Positions 43,401 through 51,042 of a stretch of DNA of 64,000 nucleotides are shown piece by piece. Position 1 is the first letter of the stretch. Each line of letters opens with the position of its first letter. The stretch is from RBG-16-66-20 sp038040245. Lineage in GTDB: Bacteria; Pseudomonadota; Gammaproteobacteria; Burkholderiales; SG8-39. Below the pieces are notes generated by a model. The model saw only the letters and a list, made by a program, of their open reading frames with translations, made no database searches and was not told the origin of the DNA. The stretch spans positions 1 to 64,000 of the forward strand of contig JBBPIU010000002.1 in NCBI GenBank assembly GCA_038040245.1, in the 5' to 3' direction. A program made the position numbers and the translations under genes.

Positions 43401-44777
43401 ATGACGAATCGCAGAAACTTTCTGAAGACCGCGGGCGCGGCTATGCTCGGCGCGGCGGCGGTGAGCCGGGTTGCGCAGGGCGCGGTGCCTGAAGCGCCGA
43501 GCATGGACAAGCCAGCAACGCAGCCACCGCTCGCCCCGGCGAGCGGTCGCCCTTACAACCCGGTCGTGACCCTGAATGGCTGGACGCTGCCGTGGCGGAT
43601 GAAGAACGGAGTCAAGGAATTCCATCTCGTCGCCGAGCCCGTGGTGCGCGAGCTTGCGCCGGGCATGAAAGCCAACCTGTGGGGCTACAACGGCCAGAGC
43701 CCGGGGCCGACCATCGAGGTGGTCGAGGGCGACAAGGTGCGCCTGTTCGTGACCAACAAGCTGCCCGAGCACACCACCATCCATTGGCACGGGCAAAGGC
43801 TGCCGAACGGCATGGACGGCGTAGGCGGGCTGAATCAACCGCAGATTCCCGTCGGCAAGACCTATGTATACGAGTTCACCGCCAAGCGGCCGGGCACATT
43901 CATGTATCACCCCCACGCGGACGAGATGGTGCAGATGGCAATGGGGATGATGGGCTTCTGGATAACCCATCCGAAAGATCCGAAGTTCATGCGGGTCGAT
44001 CGCGATTTCGTGTTCCTGCTCAGCAACTACGACATCGATCCCGGCAGCCACACTCCGAAGGTGAGCACCATGCTGGATTTCAATCTGTTCACGTTCAACA
44101 GCCGCGTGTTCCCGGGGATCGACCACATGGTCATGCGCAAGGACGATCGTGTCCGCATTCGCATCGGCAATCTCACCATGACCAGTCACCCGATCCATCT
44201 GCACGGCCATGAATTCGTCGTCACCGGCACCGATGGCGGCTGGACGCCGCCGGGATCCAGATGGCCCGAAGTGACCACCAATGTCGCCGTAGGCCAGATG
44301 CGGGCGATCGAGTTCGACGCCAACGAGCCCGGCGACTGGGCATTTCACTGTCACAAGTCGCACCACACCATGAACGCGATGGGCCACAACAATCCGACCA
44401 TGATCGGTGTCGATCATCGCGGTATCGCGGAAAAGATCACCAAGCTGGTGCCGGATTACATGGTGATGGGCGAGCGCGGTATGGCCGACATGGGGGAAAT
44501 GGAAATGCCACTGCCCGACAACACGTTGCCGATGATGACCGGGCAAGGCCAGTTTGGCGCGATCGAGATGGGCGGCATGTTCACGGTGGTGAAGATTCGC
44601 GAGGGGCTGGCGAAAAACGACTACAAAGATCCGGGTTGGTACAAACATCCCCCGGGCACAGTCGCTTACCTCTTGAATGGCACGCAAACGCCGCACGCCG
44701 AACGCGCGCCCGACGCTGCGCCCGTCAAGGGCCGTGCGCTGCAGGTGCGCAAGCCTACGGGTCATTCCGGACACTGA
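43401..44777 (+). CDS. Tat-exported multicopper oxidase
   Basis: A 458-residue periplasmic oxidase that probably oxidises Cu(I) to Cu(II). The Tat motif is RRNFLK (residues 4-9), the first cupredoxin domain has TIHWHGQRLPNG and FMYHPHADEM, the last HPIHLHGHEF and AFHCHKSHHTMNAM, so all four copper-binding segments are present. The C-terminal part is Met-rich (ADMGEMEMPL, PMMTGQG). ATG 43401 chosen because it starts the twin-arginine signal and follows GAGGAA; a TTG six codons earlier overlaps the OMF stop. Confidence 0.92.
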   Translation: MTNRRNFLKTAGAAMLGAAAVSRVAQGAVPEAPSMDKPATQPPLAPASGRPYNPVVTLNGWTLPWRMKNGVKEFHLVAEPVVRELAPGMKANLWGYNGQSPGPTIEVVEGDKVRLFVTNKLPEHTTIHWHGQRLPNGMDGVGGLNQPQIPVGKTYVYEFTAKRPGTFMYHPHADEMVQMAMGMMGFWITHPKDPKFMRVDRDFVFLLSNYDIDPGSHTPKVSTMLDFNLFTFNSRVFPGIDHMVMRKDDRVRIRIGNLTMTSHPIHLHGHEFVVTGTDGGWTPPGSRWPEVTTNVAVGQMRAIEFDANEPGDWAFHCHKSHHTMNAMGHNNPTMIGVDHRGIAEKITKLVPDYMVMGERGMADMGEMEMPLPDNTLPMMTGQGQFGAIEMGGMFTVVKIREGLAKNDYKDPGWYKHPPGTVAYLLNGTQTPHAERAPDAAPVKGRALQVRKPTGHSGH

Positions 44778-44791
44778 CGAGCGAGACCTCG

Positions 44792-45343
44792 ATGAAGATC
44801 GCAGCAGCCGCAGGTCTTTTCCTCGCTGTCGCCGTAGCAGGGGCCTTGGCCTTCATTTACTCGGGGACCTACGACATTTCCGCCACGACCCCACACTTCG
44901 GCGTCACTCACCGGGTATTGAGAACGGTGATGGAGCAGTCGGTGAAGCGGCAGGCCCGGGAGGTCAAGGTGCCGGAACTTGACGATCCGGAAAAAGTGCA
45001 CTTGGGCTTTAGAAGCTTCAATGCGATGTGCGTCACCTGCGATGTGGCGCCGGGCGCGCCGGCATCGGATATCAACAAAGGCCTCTACCCCAAGGCCCCC
45101 GATCTGGCGCAAGCGGCGAAGGCCTGGACGCCGGCCGAGCTCTACGTGATCGTCAAACGCGGGATCAAGATGAGCGGTATGCCCGCCTGGGAGCCTACGC
45201 ATAGCGGAGAACAACTATGGGAGCTCGTTGCTTTCCTGAAAGTGCTCCCCACCATGCCAGCGGCTGAATATCAGGGCGCGGTGAAGTATATGGCGGCGAG
45301 CCCTGGCGGAAAAAGCCACGACATGAAAGCCGACGGTCACTAG
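44792..45343 (+). CDS. c-type-cytochrome-like protein with altered heme motif (CxxCD)
   Basis: The 183-residue protein has an N-terminal membrane anchor (about 5-24, ending FIYSGTYDIS) and a cytochrome c fold: FRSFNAMCVTCDVAPGAPA, then the Met-ligand region KRGIKMSGMPAW and the C-terminal helix LWELVAFLKVLPTMPAAEY. Where the family has CxxCH plus glycine it has C80-V-T-C83-D84-V85, so the proximal heme ligand is lost. The rest is conserved. Either it no longer binds heme normally, or the sequence holds an error. The start follows the oxidase stop by 14 bases. Confidence 0.8.
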   Translation: MKIAAAAGLFLAVAVAGALAFIYSGTYDISATTPHFGVTHRVLRTVMEQSVKRQAREVKVPELDDPEKVHLGFRSFNAMCVTCDVAPGAPASDINKGLYPKAPDLAQAAKAWTPAELYVIVKRGIKMSGMPAWEPTHSGEQLWELVAFLKVLPTMPAAEYQGAVKYMAASPGGKSHDMKADGH

Positions 45344-45382
45344 CCGGGTGTTGCATTTTTACCCTAGCTGAACGAGGAAACC

Positions 45383-46117
45383 ATGCGAACCCTCCTGCTG
45401 TTAGCCGCGCTACTGAGCGCGTCCGAATGGACATTGGCGCAAGCACGTACCCGACCCGACCCCGCGAAGCCGAGCACAACCGCGCCGCCACCCTCATACC
45501 AGTCTGCTTTTTCCGATTACCAGCCGTTTCGGGACGAAAAAGTCAGGTCGTGGAAAGACGTCAACCAGGAAGTCGCGGACAACCCCGGCATGGGTTCGAT
45601 GAAACACGGACCGGGAATGCCCATGCCCGGCATGGATGCGAAAGCCGGCGACGCGACGAAGGGAAAGGATGGCACGGCCGGCCACGATATGGGATCGATG
45701 AAAGACAAGCCGGGCAAGACCATGCCCGGAATGGATAAGCCATCCGCCACCGCGCCGAAGAGCAAGGAAGGTCACGACGCGATGGCGATGGCCAAGCCGC
45801 AAACGACACCTGGCCAGACCGCCGGCATTCAGACTGCTCGCATTACCGGCACAGGCAGCGTGCAACTAGTCGACAAGGCCAACGGCAAAGTAAAGCTCAC
45901 CCACGATCCGATTGCGGCAATGGGCTGGCCGAAGATGACCATGTTCTTTCGATTGAAGGAACGCTCGCTCGCGGACCAGGTGAAGGAAGGTGACAAGGTC
46001 GAGTTCACGCTGGAGAAATCGGCCTCTGGCTACGTCATTTCCGGTTTCCAAAAGTCGATTTCCGAATCAAACCCCGCTGTCAATGTTCCCAAACCGGCCG
46101 GGCACGGCAAGCATTGA
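45383..46117 (+). CDS. Met-rich periplasmic protein with C-terminal CusF-like domain
   Basis: A 244-residue secreted protein. Signal peptide to about residue 19; a Met/His/Gly-rich middle with repeated GMxxMPGMD-like motifs (HGPGMPMPGMD, KPGKTMPGMDKP); a CusF fold from about 152 with the Cu(I)/Ag(I) set H174, W182, M185, M187 (HDPIAAMGWPKMTMFF). It would bind copper in the periplasm and pass it to CusB. GAGGAAACC precedes the ATG. Confidence 0.85.
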   Translation: MRTLLLLAALLSASEWTLAQARTRPDPAKPSTTAPPPSYQSAFSDYQPFRDEKVRSWKDVNQEVADNPGMGSMKHGPGMPMPGMDAKAGDATKGKDGTAGHDMGSMKDKPGKTMPGMDKPSATAPKSKEGHDAMAMAKPQTTPGQTAGIQTARITGTGSVQLVDKANGKVKLTHDPIAAMGWPKMTMFFRLKERSLADQVKEGDKVEFTLEKSASGYVISGFQKSISESNPAVNVPKPAGHGKH

Positions 46118-46155
46118 ACTTCTTTGACAGACCAACCGTCACCCAGGAGAGAATC

Positions 46156-46644
46156 ATGATTCGTACGCTTCTAGCCACCGCCCTATCCATCGCGGTCGTT
46201 TCTGGACAAGTTCTCGCGCACGGCGAAGCGAAGCACGACAAGAAGGCGGCCAAGCCGGTCTCGACGGAGGAGAAGCCGTTCGGGCGCGAAGGCGATCCGA
46301 AAAAAGCGTCACGCACCGTGAAAGTCAATATGAGCGACAAGCTGCGCTTCACGCCCGCCAGCCTGACAGTCAAGCAGGGTGAAACCGTGAAGTTCGTCGT
46401 GAAAAATAGCGGCAAGCTCATGCACGAGATGGTGCTCGGCACGATGCAGGAGTTGAAGGAGCACGCCGCGATGATGCAGAAACATCCGACCATGGAACAC
46501 GATGAGCCGTACATGGCGCATGTCGCGCCCGGCAAGACCGAAACCATGGCCTGGCAGTTCACCAAGGCAGGCGAGTTCTACTTCGGATGTCTAGTCCCCG
46601 GCCATTTCGAGGGCGGGATGATCGGCAAGTTGTCGGTCAAGTAA
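46156..46644 (+). CDS. Cupredoxin (plastocyanin/azurin-like copper protein)
   Basis: A 162-residue periplasmic blue-copper-type protein. Signal peptide to about 21 (VLAHG). The type 1 ligands are H90 (KLMHEM), C145, H150 and M155 (FGCLVPGHFEGGM). Extra histidines and methionines lie at 103-123. It resembles the CopI/cupredoxin proteins of copper clusters. ATG 46156 chosen for the signal peptide and the AGGAGAG that precedes it. Confidence 0.9.
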   Translation: MIRTLLATALSIAVVSGQVLAHGEAKHDKKAAKPVSTEEKPFGREGDPKKASRTVKVNMSDKLRFTPASLTVKQGETVKFVVKNSGKLMHEMVLGTMQELKEHAAMMQKHPTMEHDEPYMAHVAPGKTETMAWQFTKAGEFYFGCLVPGHFEGGMIGKLSVK

Positions 46645-46681
46645 TCGAATACCTCAATCACCTTATTGCAAAGGAAATGCC

Positions 46682-47005
46682 ATGAACCGAATTTTCGCGA
46701 CGATCGTTGCCACCGCTATTGCTATTGGCGCTGCGCCAGCTCTGGCCGACAAGGGCCACGCCAAGCAGCAAGCCCGCGCGACCGAGATGATCGACGGTGA
46801 AGTCCGCAAAGTGGACAAGGACGCAAAGAAGCTCACCATCAAGCACGGCCCTATGCCGAGTCTCGACATGCCGGCTATGACCATGGTGTTCCAGGTCAAG
46901 GAATCCGCAATGCTTGAGCAGGTGAAAGCGGGCGACAAGGTGAAGTTTGAAGCTCAAAAGCTCGGCGGCGCCTTCACCGTGACGAAGATCGAGATGGCGA
47001 AATGA
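46682..47005 (+). CDS. CusF-like copper-binding protein
   Basis: A 107-residue periplasmic metallochaperone. Signal peptide to residue 22 (APALA), then the small OB barrel with H55, M66 and M68 (LDMPAMTMVF). The tryptophan of CusF that stacks on the metal is replaced by M63, giving a possible all-sulfur-plus-histidine site. It overlaps the following gene by four bases (ATGA). Confidence 0.88.
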   Translation: MNRIFATIVATAIAIGAAPALADKGHAKQQARATEMIDGEVRKVDKDAKKLTIKHGPMPSLDMPAMTMVFQVKESAMLEQVKAGDKVKFEAQKLGGAFTVTKIEMAK

Positions 47006-47526
47006 CGCGCGGCCTTGCAGCGGTTCTGGCATTTGCCGCGACTTCCGCGATGGCGCAGCACCAGCCCTACGCCGGGCAGGAGGATCGAGAAATCAAGGCG
47101 CTCTCGCCCGAGGAGGTGAAGCAGTATCTGTCAGGGGCTGGGATGGGCTATGCGAAACCCGCGGAGCTGAACCGTTTTCCCGGCCCGATGCACGTGCTGG
47201 AACTCGCGGACAAGCTAGATCTCACGCCGGATCAGCAGGTACGCACGAAATCGTTGATGGACGCCCACAAGGCCGAGGCGCGCGCAATCGGCGCGAAGAA
47301 GGTGGATTCCGAGCGCGCCATTGAGGCGTTGTTTCGTTCCGGCAAAGTGGACGAAGCGGTGCTGGCGGATAGCGTGGGGAAGGCCGCGGCGCTGGAAGGG
47401 GAATACCGCCTCGCGCACCTGGAGACGCACCGGCGGATGCGTGCTCTGCTCACCGAGGAACAGATCGCGCGCTACGACCGCTTGCGCGGCTACGGTTCTG
47501 GCGGCGAGCACCGGAGCCGCCACTAG
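47002..47526 (+). CDS. Spy/CpxP-like periplasmic protein
   Basis: A 174-residue helical periplasmic protein: signal MTRGLAAVLAFAATSAMAQ, then an LTxxQ motif (LDLTPDQQVRTKSLMDAH) and a second one near the end (ALLTEEQIARYDRLRG). The family comprises metal-stress chaperones and heavy-metal sensors (CnrX, Spy, CpxP). Overlap with the CusF-like gene implies co-expression. Confidence 0.8.
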   Translation: MTRGLAAVLAFAATSAMAQHQPYAGQEDREIKALSPEEVKQYLSGAGMGYAKPAELNRFPGPMHVLELADKLDLTPDQQVRTKSLMDAHKAEARAIGAKKVDSERAIEALFRSGKVDEAVLADSVGKAAALEGEYRLAHLETHRRMRALLTEEQIARYDRLRGYGSGGEHRSRH

Positions 47527-47865
47527 ATGCCAATGCGCGCGACATCGGCCTGCCCGGACTCGTCTCAAGCGCCGGATATCCGGCTCGTCACGGCTGCACT
47601 TGGCACCGGCCTTTCGTTCGTTTTCGCGTGCCCGGCGGTCGCGGCCGCGGGATTCGCGGCGCTCGCCGCGACGCTCGCAGGGCTGTCCCGCGGTCTGCGC
47701 GGCACCGGAGGATTGAGCGCGGGCTTCGTGGTGCTCCTCGCCGCCGGGGCGCTGGCGCTGCTGCGCCCGGAGGCTTGGATCTGCGTAGCGGCGGCAACGG
47801 CCATCGGTGCATTGCTGGCGTCCGACCACGTGCGAGCCGCCGGCGCGGCGTCTTTGCGTTTCTAG
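47527..47865 (+). CDS. Small membrane protein of unknown function
   Basis: A 112-residue hydrophobic protein that begins at the base after the preceding stop. About three membrane helices are likely (residues 20-50, 62-80, 84-98). Alanine-rich, with CPAVAAAGF as the only distinctive motif, loosely like a mercuric-transport-type helix pair. No family recognised; the coding status rests on codon use, context and the tight spacing. Confidence 0.45.
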   Translation: MPMRATSACPDSSQAPDIRLVTAALGTGLSFVFACPAVAAAGFAALAATLAGLSRGLRGTGGLSAGFVVLLAAGALALLRPEAWICVAAATAIGALLASDHVRAAGAASLRF

Positions 47866-47877
47866 GGCTACAATCGC

Positions 47878-48255
47878 ATGATGCTGCCCCGTTCCTCGCT
47901 TCGCCGAATCGCGCGTGCCGTGCTTTGCGCAAGCCTTTTCGCCCAGGCGGCACTCGCCGCGGCCGCCTGCGACTGGCTGCGCGTTGCCCCCGCGCAGGCC
48001 CTCATGGCAAAGGCGGGCGAACCATCCTGTCACGAAGAGCCGGCGCGCAACGCGAACCTCTGTCTCGCGCATTGCCTCGGTGCCGACCAGAGTACGGATA
48101 CGCCGCAAGTCGCGATCCCCGTATGGAGCCAAGCATTTCTTCTGGTGGCTGTGGACATCGAGAGCGCACCAGCGCGCCAAGCGATCCTGCACTACACGTT
48201 GCCGCATCCCGGCGCGCCGCCGCCCCGCATCCTGTATCACTCCTTCCTGATCTGA
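47878..48255 (+). CDS. Cys-containing exported protein before cusCBA
   Basis: A 125-residue protein with a signal peptide (RRIARAVLCASLFAQAALAA). The mature part has four spaced cysteines (ACDW, SCHEEP, LCLAHCLG). The C-terminus is proline-rich. Short exported proteins of this look precede cus/czc-type genes. Start at 47878 or the next codon. Function unknown; metal binding is inference. Confidence 0.55.
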   Translation: MMLPRSSLRRIARAVLCASLFAQAALAAAACDWLRVAPAQALMAKAGEPSCHEEPARNANLCLAHCLGADQSTDTPQVAIPVWSQAFLLVAVDIESAPARQAILHYTLPHPGAPPPRILYHSFLI

Positions 48256-48275
48256 TCCTCCGCGCCTGACCTTGG

Positions 48276-48295
48276 CCGCCGGCAGCTGCCGGCGG
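48276..48295. repeat. Perfect 20-bp palindrome before cusC
   Basis: CCGCCGGCAG joined to CTGCCGGCGG without a loop, followed by GAGGTTTCGCTTTG. It could act as a weak terminator or attenuator between the small Cys protein and the cus genes. Confidence 0.5.
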
Positions 48296-48319
48296 AGGTT
48301 TCGCTTTGCGGAGGATTTC

Positions 48320-49552
48320 ATGCGTAATGAATTACTGTTCGTGGCGGCTCTTGCTGCCGCTACCCCTGCCTTGGGGCAGGTTCTCACTCTCGATGAGGCG
48401 CGCAGCCGCGCGCTCGAAGGCCAGCCCGCTCTGCGCGCGCTGGAGCTGAATGCCCGCGCCGCGGACGAGTCCTCGGTGGCGGACGGGGCGCTGCCTGATC
48501 CGCGCCTCAAGCTCGGCGCGCTCAACTTCCCGACGCGCGGCTTTCCGGGCGCGCGCGACGACATGACGCAGGTCGGCATCAGCTGGGAGCAGATGATTCC
48601 CGGGGGCGACAAGCGCCGGCTGCGCACCGAGCGTACGCAGGCCGAGGCCGAACAGGCGCGCGCCGAGGCGTTGGGAATACGCCAGATGATCCTGCGCGAT
48701 GTCGGGCAGGCCTGGGTCGACGCCTGGCTCGCGGCTGAAAACGCGCGTCTCATTGGCGAGGTGGCGAAGGAGTACGAGCGCGGCATCGAGCTCGCGCGCA
48801 TCGCCCTCGGTTCCGGCCGCGGCTCGCAGGCCGACGTCCTGGCCGCGCGCCAGTTGCTGAACCAGGCCGCGGATCGGCGACTGGAGTTTGGGGCGCAATC
48901 CGAGCGTTCGCGCGCGAACCTAGCCCGCTGGGTTCCGGAGGCGGCGGCACGCCCGCTGCCGGACAGCCTGCCCGGCTTTCCCGCGCCAGCACCCGTCGCG
49001 GCACTGCGCGAGGCGCTTGAATCGCATCCGCTGCAGCGAACGCTTGCGCGCGCGCAGGGCGTGGCCAACGCCGACACCGCCCTCGCGCGCGAAGCGTCCT
49101 CGCCCGATCGCTCGGTCGAGGTCGGGTACTTCGCGCGCAGCGGCGGGCGCTCCGACATGCTGATGTTCCAGATGGCGTTCGAACTGCCGTTCTACGCCGA
49201 TAAGAAGCAGAACCGTCTGCTCGAAGCGAAATTACGGCTGGCCGAGCGCGTGCGCGAGCAGCGCGCCGATCAATTGCGGCAGCTGCGCGCCGAGCTGGAA
49301 GCGGCATACGCCGAATGGCGGATCGCCGGCGAACGGCTGAGGAACGTTTCGGAAGCGATCCTGCCTGACGCGAGAGCGCGTCTCGACACTCTGGTCGTCG
49401 GCCATGGCGCGAGCACTGTGCCGCTCGCACAGGTGTTCGATGCGCGGCGGCAACTGATTGAGGCGCGCATGCAGGAACTTGTTCTGCGTGCCGCGCAGGC
49501 GAAGGCGCGCGTGGCGCTGCAGTATTTCGAGATCGAAGGGACGCAACCATGA
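48320..49552 (+). CDS. cusC: CusC-like outer membrane channel (TolC family)
   Basis: A 410-residue outer-membrane factor with a cleavable signal (MRNELLFVAALAAATPALGQ) rather than a lipobox. Two OEP repeats (LDEARSRALEGQPALRALEL; long helices with RAQGVANADTALA) form the periplasmic tunnel. GGAG lies ten bases upstream of ATG 48320. It overlaps the cusB-like gene by four bases, so channel, adaptor and pump are one operon. Confidence 0.9.
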   Translation: MRNELLFVAALAAATPALGQVLTLDEARSRALEGQPALRALELNARAADESSVADGALPDPRLKLGALNFPTRGFPGARDDMTQVGISWEQMIPGGDKRRLRTERTQAEAEQARAEALGIRQMILRDVGQAWVDAWLAAENARLIGEVAKEYERGIELARIALGSGRGSQADVLAARQLLNQAADRRLEFGAQSERSRANLARWVPEAAARPLPDSLPGFPAPAPVAALREALESHPLQRTLARAQGVANADTALAREASSPDRSVEVGYFARSGGRSDMLMFQMAFELPFYADKKQNRLLEAKLRLAERVREQRADQLRQLRAELEAAYAEWRIAGERLRNVSEAILPDARARLDTLVVGHGASTVPLAQVFDARRQLIEARMQELVLRAAQAKARVALQYFEIEGTQP

Positions 49553-51042
49553 ATAAAACCAAAATTGCGATCGCTGTTGCGACCGGCATCGCGCTCGCCG
49601 TGGGTGGTTTCTTCATCGGGCAGAGACGCGCCCACCAGCAGATGGTGGCGGAGCCTGCGCCGGCGGTCCCCGGATCGGCCGAGCGCAAGGCCCTCTATTA
49701 CCACGACCCGATGTACCCGCAGCAGAAGTTCGACAAGCCGGGAAAGTCGCCGTTCATGGACATGCAGTTGGTGCCGGTCTACGCGAACGACAAGGGTGGG
49801 GAGGGCGGCGTCACGGTAAGCGCGCGCGCGCAGCAGAACCTCGGCATGCGCACCGCGCTGGCCGAGGTCATGGAGTTCCGGCAGGAAATGCCCGCGGTAG
49901 GAACCGTGCAGGCCGACGAGCGGCGCATCGCGCGCGCCGAAGTGCGGACGGCGGGGTGGGTCGAAAAGCTGCACGTGCGTGCGGTGAACGATGCGGTTCG
50001 CGCGGGGCAGGTGTTGGCCGAGATCTATTCGCCCGAACTGCTCGCGGCGCAGGAAGAGTACCTGCTCGCCCGGCGTATGGTGCAGGCGAACGCTGCGGAG
50101 GAACCGCTTGCACGCGCTGGGCGCCGGAGACTCGAATTGATGGGTCTTGCCGACGGAGAAATCAGAAAGCTCGAGCAGTCCGGTACGGCAAGCCGGAGGG
50201 TACCGCTTGTCGCACCGATCTCCGGCATCGTGAGCGAGCTGGGCGTTCGGGAGGGCGCCATGGTGCAGGCCGGCGCGCCGGCATTTACGCTGACCGATCT
50301 GTCCTCGGTATGGATCGTGGTGGAAGTACCCGAGGCGCAGGGCGCCTTGCTCCGGCCCGGCCTGCGCGCTGAGGTCAGCGTACAAACGGTGCCCGGCAAG
50401 ACCTTCGAGGGGAAGCTGGACTACGTCTATCCCGAACTGAACGCGCAGACGCGCACGCTCAAGGCGCGCATCGCGTTGGCCAACCCGCGGCTCGAACTCA
50501 AGCCGGGCATGTTCGTCACCGCCGCCCTGGTCTCTGCCGCGCGCAAGGTGCTCGCCGTGCCGACAGAGGCGGTCATTCAGACGGGTACGCGCAGCGTGGT
50601 GATCGTCATGGCTGGCGAACGCTTCCGGGCCGCGACGGTGAAGGCCGGCGCGGAGATGGCCGGACGCACGGAGATTCTGGAAGGCCTGAAGCCCGGCGAG
50701 CGCGTGGTCTCCTCGGGCCAGTTCCTGATCGATTCCGAGTCAAGCCTGAAGGGTGCATTGGATCGCCTGGAGGGTCCCGCGGAGACGCCATCCAAGGGAA
50801 GAACGCATCAGGGACGCGGTAAGGTCATCGATATAGATGCGGCGAAAGGGCGCGTCGAGCTGGACCACGAGCCGATCCCCTCCATGAAATGGCCGCAGAT
50901 GAAGATGGGCTTCGGCGTTGCCGACAAGGCGGCGCTGGCGAAGCTGAAAAAAGGCGACGCCGTCGAGTTCGATCTTCGTGGCGAACCCGATAAGGACGGC
51001 AACTACCTGATCGAGAAGATCGCGCCGCGGAGCGCGAAATGA
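49549..51042 (+). CDS. cusB: CusB-type adaptor fused to a CusF domain
   Basis: A 497-residue periplasmic adaptor of the heavy-metal RND pump. It has an N-terminal anchor, a metal-binding segment (YYHDPMYPQQ, then SPFMDMQLVPVY), the barrel-sandwich, beta-barrel and membrane-proximal domains up to about 400, then a C-terminal CusF domain with H440, W448, M451 and M453 (DHEPIPSMKWPQMKM). The chaperone is thus tethered to the pump. Overlaps cusC and cusA by four bases each. Confidence 0.92.
   Translation: MNKTKIAIAVATGIALAVGGFFIGQRRAHQQMVAEPAPAVPGSAERKALYYHDPMYPQQKFDKPGKSPFMDMQLVPVYANDKGGEGGVTVSARAQQNLGMRTALAEVMEFRQEMPAVGTVQADERRIARAEVRTAGWVEKLHVRAVNDAVRAGQVLAEIYSPELLAAQEEYLLARRMVQANAAEEPLARAGRRRLELMGLADGEIRKLEQSGTASRRVPLVAPISGIVSELGVREGAMVQAGAPAFTLTDLSSVWIVVEVPEAQGALLRPGLRAEVSVQTVPGKTFEGKLDYVYPELNAQTRTLKARIALANPRLELKPGMFVTAALVSAARKVLAVPTEAVIQTGTRSVVIVMAGERFRAATVKAGAEMAGRTEILEGLKPGERVVSSGQFLIDSESSLKGALDRLEGPAETPSKGRTHQGRGKVIDIDAAKGRVELDHEPIPSMKWPQMKMGFGVADKAALAKLKKGDAVEFDLRGEPDKDGNYLIEKIAPRSAK

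Noticed and set aside
44261..44791. Upstream extension of the cytochrome-like gene into the oxidase
   Set aside because: Extension is out of frame with the oxidase, lacks sense, and would bury the membrane anchor that begins at 44792.
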